A program made the position numbers and the translations under genes. Of a stretch of 64,000 nucleotides of DNA, positions 55,806 to 64,000 are shown in pieces (position 1 is the first letter of the stretch; each line of letters begins with the position of its first letter). The notes beneath the pieces were generated by a model. The model made no database searches and was not told the origin of the DNA. It worked only from the letters and a program-made list of their open reading frames with translations. The DNA lies in the NCBI GenBank assembly GCA_002707645.1, contig PANN01000025.1, positions 1 to 64,000 of the forward strand, in the 5' to 3' direction. The stretch is from Fidelibacterota bacterium (GTDB lineage Bacteria; Fidelibacterota; Marinisomatia; SCGC-AAA003-L08; D37C17).

Positions 55806-56562
55806 AATTCAACTCATTTATTTTAGCTAAAATTTCAACAATAACATTTTGGGTTAACTTATCTGGATCCTTGGTAAATGAAACTACTTTTGCAACAGGT
55901 AAATCGGAAGGGTAAATTTCGGATACACCAGAGGTATAAATAATTTCTCCTTCATTTAATACTAATGTTTTCAATACTCCTTCTAAATATCCATATCTAC
56001 CAAAAGTAGGTTTGAATATAGCTAAGGACATCTCATTTCCCACTTTTACTGAAATAGCAAAATTTTTATCGGTAATTAATTGGACTTTTGAAGCATTATC
56101 ACCTACTTTTATTGTTTTACCAACAAGTCCATTCATATCAATAACTGGTTGATTTTTATTAATAGCATCATTTATTCCAACATTAATTATAATTGAATAA
56201 ATAGAAGTGAAATTATCATTAACTTTATTAGCCGGAAGTAAGCTTAACATCGGATGAGTTTCCTTGAAATCTAGCATTTCTCTCAATTTGATATTTTCAA
56301 TTTGATAATTAGTTAATTTTGAATTTAATAACTTTAATTGTGTTACATTTTGTGATAGAAGATCATTGCTGGACTTAACATATAGAATGTTTTCATACCA
56401 TAATTTAGGATAAGATATAAAAGCTACTAAATCAATAATATCTTTTTCAACTTTTTGAACAAATTTAGATTTATTGGTAAAAAAAAGAAGAAGGGAAAAA
56501 AATAAAAATATAAAAAGAGTTATTAATCGTTTATTTAAGAAAAATGTATTAGTATAACTCAT
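55786..56562 (-). CDS. mreC: Rod-shape determining protein MreC
   Basis: A 258-residue protein with one N-terminal TM (LITLFIFLFFSLLLFF), a coiled-coil stretch (LLSQNVTQLKLLNSKLTNYQ), and the periplasmic beta-domains with VIDMNGLVGKTIKVGDNASKV and EGVLKTLVLNEGEIIYTSG. It links the cytoplasmic MreB filament to PBP2/RodA. It lies 1 nt after mreB. Confidence 0.95.
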   Translation of the reverse strand: MSYTNTFFLNKRLITLFIFLFFSLLLFFTNKSKFVQKVEKDIIDLVAFISYPKLWYENILYVKSSNDLLSQNVTQLKLLNSKLTNYQIENIKLREMLDFKETHPMLSLLPANKVNDNFTSIYSIIINVGINDAINKNQPVIDMNGLVGKTIKVGDNASKVQLITDKNFAISVKVGNEMSLAIFKPTFGRYGYLEGVLKTLVLNEGEIIYTSGVSEIYPSDLPVAKVVSFTKDPDKLTQNVIVEILAKINELNYVFVIQ

Positions 56563-57594
56563 CTAAGGATTTATGAGAACTTCAGAATATTTTTTTATAT
56601 TTTCCAAGACCATCCCTGTCCCTTTAACAACAGAAAACAAAGGGTCTTCAGCAATATGAACAGGTAAACCTGTTTTATTTTTAATATGAATATCTAAATC
56701 TTTTAATAATGCTCCGCCTCCTGTTAATACAATTCCATAATCAATAATATCTGAAGCATGTTCAGGAGGAGTTTTATCTAATGCTTTCTTAATTGCAGTT
56801 GTAATTTGGAACACTGTTTCTGCAAGAGCTTGCCTTATTTCATCAGAAGATATTTCAATGGTTTTAGGGATTCCTGTAATTAAATCTCTCCCCTTAACAG
56901 AAATTTGTTCTCCTTTTGTTCTCACCGCAGTTCCAGCATTACACTTAATATCTTCCGCAGTGCGTTCACCAATTTCTAATTTATGTTGAGATTTAAACCA
57001 TCCCACTATTGCTAAAGTTTGTTTATCTCCTGCTACTTTAATAGTCTCCATTGCTCCAATTCCATTTAATGAGATAACTGCTATTTCAGTTGTTCCTCCA
57101 CCAATGTCAACAATCATATTACCAACTGGTTTGCTTACATCAAGACCAATGCCTATGGCTGCGGCCATTGGTTCTTCTATTAAATGAACTTCACTAGCAT
57201 TGGCATGTTCAGCAGACTCTCTTACTGAGCGCTGTTCAACATCCGTAACACCAGAGGGAATACAGATAACTATTCTAGGTCGTGAAATTCTACTTCTTGA
57301 AATCTTTCTCATAAAACCTTGAATCATAGCATCTGTCATTTTATAATCAGCTATAACTCCATCTTTTAATGGTCTAATGGTTTCAATTTTCGGGTTTGTT
57401 CTACCAAGCATTTGCTTTGCTTCTTCACCTACTGCAATGATTTTGTCATCTACAATATTTCGAGCAACTACAGAGGGTTCATTTAAAACGATACCTTCAC
57501 CTTTGATCCAAATAATTGTGTTAGCAGTTCCTAAATCTATTGCAATATCACCAGAAAAAATTCCAGAAAAAAAGTTTTTAAAATTATTTATCAT
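56563..57594 (-). CDS. mreB: Rod-shape determining protein MreB
   Basis: A 343-residue bacterial actin. The IAIDLGTANTIIW, NEPSVVARN, EEPMAAAIGIGL, MIVDIGGGTTEIAVISL and VLTGGGALLKDLD motifs define the nucleotide-binding cleft. It directs sidewall growth. It is the first gene of the mreBCD-mrdA-rodA group and follows purH by 15 nt. Confidence 0.98.
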   Translation of the reverse strand: MINNFKNFFSGIFSGDIAIDLGTANTIIWIKGEGIVLNEPSVVARNIVDDKIIAVGEEAKQMLGRTNPKIETIRPLKDGVIADYKMTDAMIQGFMRKISRSRISRPRIVICIPSGVTDVEQRSVRESAEHANASEVHLIEEPMAAAIGIGLDVSKPVGNMIVDIGGGTTEIAVISLNGIGAMETIKVAGDKQTLAIVGWFKSQHKLEIGERTAEDIKCNAGTAVRTKGEQISVKGRDLITGIPKTIEISSDEIRQALAETVFQITTAIKKALDKTPPEHASDIIDYGIVLTGGGALLKDLDIHIKNKTGLPVHIAEDPLFSVVKGTGMVLENIKKYSEVLINP

Positions 57595-57609
57595 AGTTAG
57601 CCCAAAATA

Positions 57610-59163
57610 TTAATGTAAAAAATGTCTTTCACCTGTGAATACCATAAAAAGATTATTTTCATTTGCAAAATCTATTACTTCACCATCTTTTATTGATCCA
57701 CCTGGCTGAATAATTCCCTCAATGCCTTCTTTTAAAGCAAGTTCTAAAGAGTCAGAAAAAGGAAAAAAAGCATCTGAAGCCATAATTGAATTTACTAAAT
57801 TTAATCTATTTTCTTTAGACTTTCTAATAGCAATTTTAACAGAATCTACTCTTGACATTTGACCAGCACCAATTCCTAATAGTTTTCTAGAGTTATTGAT
57901 AACGATTGCATTAGATTTAACATATTTAACTATTTTCCAACCTAATAATAATGCTTTCATTTGTTTTTCATTCGGCTTTCTATTTGTTACAACTTTAAAA
58001 TCTTTTTTAATCATTTTATCTTTATCTTGAAATAAATAACCATTAAAAACTGATTTAATCACAAAATTATTTTCATTATTATAAATATTTTTTTTATCTA
58101 ATTCAATAATTCTTAGATTTTTTTTCTTAGAAAATACTTCAATTGCTTCTTCAGTAAAGGATGGAGCAATAATACACTCAAGAAAAACTTCCGTCATTTT
58201 GTATGCTTCTTGTGAACCAACTTCAGAATTAAATGCAACAATACCTCCAAAATAACTAACTGGATCAGTACTTACAGCATTATTATAGGCTATCAAATTA
58301 TTTTCACCAAATCCAAAACCACATGGATTAGAATGTTTAATTATAACGCAAGAAATATTATTAAAACCATAAACTATATTACATGCTGATTCCATGTCTA
58401 AATAATTATTATAGGATAGTTGCTTTCCTTGAATTTTCGTCCATATTTTTTTTTGATTATCATCAACATAATAAGCTGATTTTTGATGAGGATTTTCGCC
58501 ATATCTTAAATCTGTTTCTTTCTTTAAATTAATTGAAAAACTGCTTGGTAAAATATTTATTCCATTTGATTGATTATAATTAATAAAATATTTATTAATA
58601 TCATAATCATACTTCATCGTTAATGCAAAAACAGATTTAGCATAGAAAGCTCTTTTTTCATCCGAGAAAAAACCATTATTTATTTCAAAGTCATTCATAA
58701 AATTTTGATATTGATTAATATCACACATAGGTATAACATTTTTATAGTTTTTAGCTGCAGCCCTAAGCATTGATGGACCACCAATATCAATAAACTCTAT
58801 AGATTTTTCTAATTTTAATTTTTTATTTACCGCTTCTTTAACAAAAGGATATAAATTTATGATTACTAAATCGATTAGCCTTGATTCTATTAAATTTAAA
58901 TCATCAAGATGCTTATGATTAGATCTATCAGCTAAAATACCTCCAAATAAGTTCGGATGAATTGTTTTTACTCTCCCATCCATAATTTCTTGTTGGTTTG
59001 TCAATGAAGATACAGATAAAACAGGGATACCTGCTTTTTCTAGTTCTTTTTTAGTTCCACCTGTTGAAATAATTTCAACGTTATGGGATACTAAAAAACT
59101 TGCTAAATCAACTATACCTGCTTTATCCCAAACACTAATTACTGCTCTTTTAATTTTATTCAT
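57610..59163 (-). CDS. purH: Bifunctional AICAR transformylase / IMP cyclohydrolase
   Basis: A 517-residue enzyme of the last two purine synthesis steps. The MGS-type cyclohydrolase domain is N-terminal (SVWDKAGIVDLASFLV; MDGRVKTIHPNLFGGILADR). The transformylase domain follows with KHSNPCGFGFGEN (active Lys-His) and GGSIKDGEVIDFANEN. Length is normal. It is next to purN in a purine cluster. Confidence 0.97.
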   Translation of the reverse strand: MNKIKRAVISVWDKAGIVDLASFLVSHNVEIISTGGTKKELEKAGIPVLSVSSLTNQQEIMDGRVKTIHPNLFGGILADRSNHKHLDDLNLIESRLIDLVIINLYPFVKEAVNKKLKLEKSIEFIDIGGPSMLRAAAKNYKNVIPMCDINQYQNFMNDFEINNGFFSDEKRAFYAKSVFALTMKYDYDINKYFINYNQSNGINILPSSFSINLKKETDLRYGENPHQKSAYYVDDNQKKIWTKIQGKQLSYNNYLDMESACNIVYGFNNISCVIIKHSNPCGFGFGENNLIAYNNAVSTDPVSYFGGIVAFNSEVGSQEAYKMTEVFLECIIAPSFTEEAIEVFSKKKNLRIIELDKKNIYNNENNFVIKSVFNGYLFQDKDKMIKKDFKVVTNRKPNEKQMKALLLGWKIVKYVKSNAIVINNSRKLLGIGAGQMSRVDSVKIAIRKSKENRLNLVNSIMASDAFFPFSDSLELALKEGIEGIIQPGGSIKDGEVIDFANENNLFMVFTGERHFLH

Positions 59164-59169
59164 TATTAT

Positions 59170-59757
59170 TTACATTTTATTTAAAAAAATTTGTACCGCT
59201 TTTGGAAAAATCTCATGCTCAATTTCTAAAACTTTTTTTGCAATTTCATTTGGGCCTTTGCAATTTTGAATCTCTACTTTTTTTTGAATTAAAATAGGAC
59301 CTCTATCATAATCTTTATTTACATAGTGAACAGTTGCTCCAGAAATTTTTTCATTAGCATTAAAAACTGCATGATGAACATTCATTCCAAAAAATCCTTT
59401 TCCACCATAGTCAGGCAATAAAGAGGGATGAATATTTAAAATTTTATTTCTGTATATTTTTATTAAATCTACTGGAATTTTTTTCATAAATCCTGCTAAC
59501 AAAATTAAATTAATTTTATTTTCTTTTAAAGAAGATTTATACTCTTTATTAATTGTAGTTTTATCTTTATATCTAAACTTATTTATAATTTTAATACAAA
59601 TATCATTATTTTTTGCAAACTTTACTGCTCCAGAATTTGGATTATTAGAAACTAATAAGACTATGCTTCCATTTAAGTTATTACTAGCTATTTTATTAAA
59701 TAAATTAATGAAGTTTGAACCAGCCCCAGATGCAAAAACTGCTATATTTATGGGCAT
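59170..59757 (-). CDS. purN: Phosphoribosylglycinamide formyltransferase
   Basis: A 195-residue GAR transformylase that adds the first formyl group from 10-formyl-THF. The N-terminal IAVFASGAGSNF glycine motif, LNIHPSLLPDYGGKG with catalytic Asn-His, and SGATVHYVNKDYDRGPI with the catalytic Asp are present. It overlaps the kinase gene by 10 nt and lies 6 nt before purH. Confidence 0.96.
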   Translation of the reverse strand: MPINIAVFASGAGSNFINLFNKIASNNLNGSIVLLVSNNPNSGAVKFAKNNDICIKIINKFRYKDKTTINKEYKSSLKENKINLILLAGFMKKIPVDLIKIYRNKILNIHPSLLPDYGGKGFFGMNVHHAVFNANEKISGATVHYVNKDYDRGPILIQKKVEIQNCKGPNEIAKKVLEIEHEIFPKAVQIFLNKM

Positions 59758-60380
59758 AGATTTGGAACTTTCTTTAAAATTGAATTTTTTATATCTAAAT
59801 ATTTATTGTGATCTTTAAAAATATTAAAATTATTTGTATTAACAATAAGTACTTTATTTTGATCAATTCTTGATATCCACTTATCATAATAAATATTTAA
59901 ACTGTGAATATATTCTGGAGATATATCAGATTCAAAATCTCTTTTTCTATTTTTTATTCTAGATATTAATGTTGGAGTACTTGCCTTCAAATATATAATT
60001 AAATCTGGCTCTTCAATAAATTGTATCATATCATTGAATAAATTACAGTAAGTATCCCAATCAATATCCGACATTGATTTCATATCATTTAAATTCTTAG
60101 CAAATATTTCTTTATCTTCATATATTGATCGGTCTTGAACATAACTTTTTCTTGAATTAATTAATTCTAATTGATTTGAAAATCTTTTATGTAAAAAAAA
60201 TATTTGTAAATTAAAACTCCACCTACTCATATCATTATAAAAAAGCTCTAAATAAGGATTATCATCTACAGACTCAAATATTGGATTAATTTTCAAATCT
60301 TCTGAAAGCTTTTGAGTTAATGTAGTTTTTCCAGCTCCAATATTTCCTGCAATTGCTATTTGAGAAAATTTATCGGACAA
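59748..60380 (-). CDS. Deoxynucleoside kinase
   Basis: A 210-residue kinase with P-loop AIAGNIGAGKTTLTQ at residues about 8-22, the ESVDDNPYLELFY substrate segment, and the DRSIYEDKEIFAK (DRS) motif. It belongs to the dCK/dGK-like family that salvages deoxynucleosides by phosphorylation. Which nucleoside it prefers cannot be told from sequence. It overlaps mtaB by 11 nt and purN by 10 nt. Confidence 0.93.
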   Translation of the reverse strand: MSDKFSQIAIAGNIGAGKTTLTQKLSEDLKINPIFESVDDNPYLELFYNDMSRWSFNLQIFFLHKRFSNQLELINSRKSYVQDRSIYEDKEIFAKNLNDMKSMSDIDWDTYCNLFNDMIQFIEEPDLIIYLKASTPTLISRIKNRKRDFESDISPEYIHSLNIYYDKWISRIDQNKVLIVNTNNFNIFKDHNKYLDIKNSILKKVPNLCP

Positions 60381-61656
60381 TTAACTCTCCATTAACATCA
60401 TTGTTCTTATATTTTATCAAATTTACTTCTTTAATTTGATTTATAAGTGTTTTATCTCCTCGACTGTATACTCTTATATAGTTTTCGGTTAAACCATCTA
60501 ATATTCCATTATTATAATTCTCAAATAAGACTCTTTTAGAACTATTTAAATTTTTATTTATATATGATGAAAACTTACTCCTTGATAGTTGTTGCAATAA
60601 TTTTCTTCTATATTTTTTATCTTCATCTGAAACCTTATTTACTAATCCATTAGCATAGGTATTACTTCTATCTGAATAACTAAAAACATGCAAATAACTA
60701 ATATCTAATTCACTAACTAAACTATATGTTTCTAAGAAGTTTTTTTCTTCTTCAATTGGATATCCTACGATAACATCAACACCTATGCAGACGTTAGGTA
60801 TTATTTTATTTAATTTATTAATTAGTTTTTTATAATATGAAACACTATATCTCCTTCTCATATTTTTTAAAACTTTATCACTTCCTGATTGCAGCGGAAT
60901 ATGTAAATGAGGAAGAGCTTTTTTTGACTTAGATAAAAAATATATAATATCATCATTAAGTAAGTTAGGCTCTATAGAAGAAATTCTATATCTTTGTAAA
61001 CCTTCAATTAGTTCAATAGCTTTTAATAAGTCTAATAGGTTTTCATTATTACCCTTACCAAAATCTCCAATATTAATTCCGCTCATTATAATTTCTTTGG
61101 TTCCATTATTTACTAACTCTTTTATAACATTAATAATTTCATTAATTTTCCCACTTCTACTCTTACCCCTTGCTCTAGGAATGGTACAGTAGGAACAAAT
61201 ATAGTCACAACCATCTTGGATTTTGATAAAAGCTCTTACTCTTTCACTTAAAGAATAGGAAATTTGAAATTTATTAGTGTTTAGTTTTCTTGTAATACTA
61301 TCATCATTAATAAGATTATAATATTCTTTAAAATTAAACTTATCATTTAGTCCTATTACTTTTGATACTCCTTTAATTTCACTTATTTCTTTTGGTTTTA
61401 ACTGGGCATAACATCCAGTTACAATTATTTTAGACTGCGGATATTTCAAATGAAGTTTTTTAATAAATTTTTGAGCTTTTTTATCTGCATTTTCTGTTAC
61501 AGAACATGTATTTAATATATAGATATCAGCTTGATCTTTTATATTTACTTGTGATAGACCTTCTTTTATGAGTTCCCTAGAAATTAGGCATGAATCAGCA
61601 AAGTTAACTTTACAGCCAAATGTATGATATGCGAATTTTAAATAAGGGCTACTCAT
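60370..61656 (-). CDS. mtaB: tRNA methylthiotransferase MtaB
   Basis: A 428-residue radical-SAM methylthiotransferase. The N-terminal MTTase Cys residues are in TFGCKVN, NTCSVTENAD and VTGCYAQLK. The radical SAM site is CDYICSYC, followed by TIPRARGKSRSG. A TRAM-like C-terminal part is present but short. It converts t6A37 to ms2t6A37 in tRNA. CSVTENAD and TIPRARGKSR fit MtaB better than MiaB (MiaB usually has CAVR and a VPYTRG motif), hence the call. Confidence 0.92.
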   Translation of the reverse strand: MSSPYLKFAYHTFGCKVNFADSCLISRELIKEGLSQVNIKDQADIYILNTCSVTENADKKAQKFIKKLHLKYPQSKIIVTGCYAQLKPKEISEIKGVSKVIGLNDKFNFKEYYNLINDDSITRKLNTNKFQISYSLSERVRAFIKIQDGCDYICSYCTIPRARGKSRSGKINEIINVIKELVNNGTKEIIMSGINIGDFGKGNNENLLDLLKAIELIEGLQRYRISSIEPNLLNDDIIYFLSKSKKALPHLHIPLQSGSDKVLKNMRRRYSVSYYKKLINKLNKIIPNVCIGVDVIVGYPIEEEKNFLETYSLVSELDISYLHVFSYSDRSNTYANGLVNKVSDEDKKYRRKLLQQLSRSKFSSYINKNLNSSKRVLFENYNNGILDGLTENYIRVYSRGDKTLINQIKEVNLIKYKNNDVNGELIVR

Positions 61657-61660
61657 ATAA

Positions 61661-62104
61661 CTATTTTTTAATATTTTTTTCCATTAACCAATGCTGTAAA
61701 TTACCAAATAATAAATGTGATTTCTCTATAATTTTATATCCATTTTTAATATAAAATTCTATAGCAGATTCTCTTGAATTTAAATATATACTTTCTAAGG
61801 ACATATTAAAAGCGTAATTTTCTAATTCCTTAAGCATTAATTTTCCAAGTTTAATCCTTCTAAATTCTTCTTTAACTGCCATATATCTAATTTGAGCTTT
61901 TTTATTGCAATCTTTATGAATTCTACCAACTCCAATTACTGTATTGTCAAAACTGCAAGCCATGATATGATAACTATCTAACTCTTTAGAGTCTTTTTCC
62001 GAACCTACTTTCTCCCCATATGGCTTTCTAAGAATTTTCCATCTTAAGTAATAATACGATTCGAAATCATCCTTACTTTTAGGAGTTTTTATTAAAAAAT
62101 TCAT
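61661..62104 (-). CDS. GNAT-family N-acetyltransferase
   Basis: A 147-residue acetyltransferase with the acetyl-CoA binding stretch IRYMAVKEEFRRIKLGKLML and a C-terminal YLNSRESAIEFYIKNGYKII, both typical of the GNAT fold. The RWKILRKPYG N-terminus resembles ElaA/GNAT proteins. The substrate is unknown. The first codons overlap the nuclease gene's end by 26 nt. Confidence 0.88.
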   Translation of the reverse strand: MNFLIKTPKSKDDFESYYYLRWKILRKPYGEKVGSEKDSKELDSYHIMACSFDNTVIGVGRIHKDCNKKAQIRYMAVKEEFRRIKLGKLMLKELENYAFNMSLESIYLNSRESAIEFYIKNGYKIIEKSHLLFGNLQHWLMEKNIKK

Positions 62105-62955
62105 TTCTATTTAATTTAGTTGTAGGATTATCAATTGATTTATAATCACATTGACTCCAGAAAAAACACCAGTCACAAAGAATACTTTCTCTACCATTAA
62201 AATCTTTGTCTTTGCTTATTAATTCAATATTATTTAATATCTTATTTTCTAACTTTAAAAGCTCTTCATCATTATGCTTGCAAGATAGATATGTATTAGA
62301 TTTTAAAAAAAACAAACTAAGAACAACACCATTCAAATCCTGAAATTCTTTACTCTTCCGAATAGCCATTTCATAAATATATAACTGTAAATCTTTTTTT
62401 AATTTAGATTGAGTATGAGGTTTTGAACTTGTTTTATAATCAATTATATGAATAATACCATCTTTATCCTGATCTATTCTATCAATAAATCCAATAAACG
62501 TGTATTTACCAATTTTAATATTAAACTTGTATTCAACATGCAATACATTTTGCTTAAAATATCCAGAATCATTGAATTTTTTATAGTAATTAGATAAACA
62601 TTTTTTACCTTCACTAAATATTTTATTGTAGTATGTTTTTTCTATTGAATTACTATTAAAAACTATACTTTTATCATTTTTTATTTGATTGTACTTAAAT
62701 CTTGTTAAAATAATATCATTATCCCATTTTTTTTTGCCAGTACTCACAATACATTTCAATTAAATAATCAAATGAAATAAATTGATTTTTCAAATTTTTC
62801 ATAGTGTAAAGTCTTTCTAAAACATCATGAACGCTTTTACCCATAAAAGCTTCTAAACTATTTTTAGAAGAATATATTTTATCAATATATTGAATTTTAT
62901 ATTTTTGAGGACATTGATTGTAAGTACTAATTCTTGAATATGAAAATTTATTCAT
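62079..62955 (-). CDS. PD-(D/E)XK nuclease (RecB/AddB C-terminal-like), frameshifted at poly-A
   Basis: Two overlapping frames make one nuclease. The N-terminal piece (ATG at 62955) has YSRISTYNQCPQKYKIQYID and SVHDVLERLY, then ends at a stop just after a run of nine A (62727-62735). The second piece continues in another frame with GFIDRIDQDKDG, HIIDYKTSSKP (catalytic Asp and Lys) and three C-terminal Cys (CDWCFFWSQC) that with the N-terminal Cys could hold an Fe-S cluster, as in AddB and Cas4. Removing one A joins them as YWQKKWDNDIIL, giving about 291 residues. It is unlikely to be functional as written, unless slippage occurs. Position after the GWxTD gene is not informative. Confidence 0.85.
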
Positions 62956-62967
62956 ATAAATATAGAT

Positions 62968-64000
62968 TTAATAATTATCATTAAATAATTCATAGATACC
63001 AAACCTATTTATGAAAACAAATTGTAAATTATTTTTGTATATCCAAATTTCATAATCACCATTAATATCAAACTGTTTTTTAATATCAGTTGGTTTTCCA
63101 TAAATGATATGAATTTTTCCTCTATCACTCTCCCATCCAGATGCAGAACTATATCCAAAATTTTTATTTACATATAAAACTCTTCTATAAAATTCTTCTA
63201 ATAAATCATTTTTTTTATCATCCTTAGCATCCCAGTAATTCATTAAGAATTCAATTTTACTACTATCATTTAGTGCACTATATTTTCTATATAAGCTAAA
63301 CTCGCTATTCTCTAGTATATACTCCATAGGTCCAATCATTATATCGTAATCAAATTGAAAATCAGATTCTCTGTTAAAATTAATTACTTTCTTCTTTGTA
63401 CTATCATTTATAAAAATACTTAATTCTAATCTATTAAAGAAGTCATCCACTACTCCTATAGGCATATAGCTTGATTTTTTATTACTATCAACCATAGATT
63501 CATATACAAGAAACGAAGTATCTAATGTTATATTGTAATATTTATATTCTAATTTAAAATCATCAAAATCGTTATTAACCAAAGTATTAATCCAAATGGT
63601 ATCTAGATCAAGAATCTGTTCGTTCATAATATATTTATATTGGTTATTTACTTTTTGATATATTGTAAGCTCAGGGAAACTTAATTTTTTATCAACTTTA
63701 AAATCAATCTTTTTATACCAGGAAAGATTATTACTATAATCACTGATAAATAGATTCAGGACGTAATCTCCCTCATATAGTAATAAATTTTTATTTATAA
63801 CTAATTTTGTATTTGATTTTGTATCTTCAAAAAAATCTTCGAAAACTATTTCATCCCACACCTGATTTAGAACAATATTATTATTACTATCACTTACAAT
63901 AATATTAAAAGATAAATTAGATTTAAAGCCCTTAGAATACTTATAAAAAACCATTTTATTATTGGGTATAGTAATAATTAATTGTGAATTGATTTTATCA
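62968..64000 (-). CDS. GWxTD-domain protein (N-terminus beyond window edge)
   Basis: The frame is open from base 64000 inwards (the last possible Met is 63954 but the frame continues upstream with an IPNNK-type segment), so the true start is outside the window. The C-terminal region has GWESDRGKIHIIYGKPTDIK and YEIWIYKN, the GWxTD-domain core (Thr replaced by Ser). The N-terminal part is beta-rich. GWxTD proteins are exported or envelope proteins of unknown function in Bacteroidota-Ignavibacteria-like bacteria. Confidence 0.83.
   Translation of the reverse strand, partial: DKINSQLIITIPNNKMVFYKYSKGFKSNLSFNIIVSDSNNNIVLNQVWDEIVFEDFFEDTKSNTKLVINKNLLLYEGDYVLNLFISDYSNNLSWYKKIDFKVDKKLSFPELTIYQKVNNQYKYIMNEQILDLDTIWINTLVNNDFDDFKLEYKYYNITLDTSFLVYESMVDSNKKSSYMPIGVVDDFFNRLELSIFINDSTKKKVINFNRESDFQFDYDIMIGPMEYILENSEFSLYRKYSALNDSSKIEFLMNYWDAKDDKKNDLLEEFYRRVLYVNKNFGYSSASGWESDRGKIHIIYGKPTDIKKQFDINGDYEIWIYKNNLQFVFINRFGIYELFNDNY

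Noticed and set aside
1-64000. CRISPR arrays, insertion sequences, prophage, rRNA genes
   Set aside because: I saw no repeat-spacer pattern, transposase, integrase, phage structural gene or rRNA-like sequence in the window.

Overview
The window is AT-rich and almost entirely coded on the minus strand: every protein gene but one (5099-5902) reads right to left. No gap without a gene exceeds 300 bases. The protein set points to an uncultured marine bacterium of the Fibrobacterota-Chlorobi-Bacteroidota superphylum, most likely Candidatus Marinimicrobia (SAR406). The reasons are secreted proteins with Cys-rich CGVCGG repeats, GCTDxxACN-type repeats, dockerin-like tails, a YPNPFNP type IX secretion sorting domain, PorV-like and GWxTD proteins, and MlaEFD lipid transport. 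This assignment is inference from protein style, not from a marker gene.

Layout. 1-4.8 kb: an operon of a Rossmann NAD(P)-binding protein, a DUF2878 membrane protein, a START-like protein, a glutathione peroxidase and a TonB-dependent receptor cut by the window edge. 4.9-5.9 kb: tRNA-Arg(ACG) and the single plus-strand gene, an alpha/beta hydrolase. 6-20 kb: the accessory region. It holds six tightly packed small secreted-protein genes, a beta-barrel, a TlpA-like thioredoxin and two Cys-rich repeat proteins, one of 1866 residues. 20-32 kb: housekeeping genes (obg, icd, pta, coaD, rsmD), a PilM/PilN/pilin-like trio, dnaJ-grpE, ftsEX, a Ca2+/cation exchanger and nadD. 31.5-41 kb: envelope proteins (BamD-like, a PD40/metalloprotease/barrel protein, an M6-like protein, a PorV-like protein). 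41-45.5 kb: mlaEFD, glyA, rpiB. 45.5-52 kb: envelope proteins and an N-terminal-only GT5 protein. 52-63 kb: the rod-shape operon (mreBCD, mrdA, rodA), purH, purN, a deoxynucleoside kinase, mtaB, an acetyltransferase and a frameshifted PD-(D/E)XK nuclease. A GWxTD protein runs off the right end.

The main discovery is at 6000-10246. Three genes that an ordinary gene caller would each split in two are continuous thioredoxin-fold genes with one in-frame TGA. In all three the TGA takes the place of the first Cys of a W-C-x-x-C motif (W-U-P-S-C, W-U-A-T-C, W-U-G-T-C). Each TGA is followed 23-29 nt later by a small hairpin whose loop has G in its first two positions, as bacterial SECIS elements do. 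TGA is an ordinary stop elsewhere in the window (23912, 42986, 3352). I infer a cluster of three exported selenoproteins. Two carry dockerin-like tails. They share an apparent operon with a type-1 copper cupredoxin (also dockerin-tailed) and two Cys-rich small proteins, and the operon ends at a strong terminator. A TlpA-like thioredoxin and a beta-barrel lie just upstream. The adjacent 1866-residue protein has cohesin-like regions that might bind the dockerins. The whole looks like an extracytoplasmic selenol/thiol/copper redox system.

Two other genes (nadD, and the PD-(D/E)XK nuclease) are broken exactly at poly-A runs of 8 and 9, which suggests sequencing error or slippage rather than true decay.
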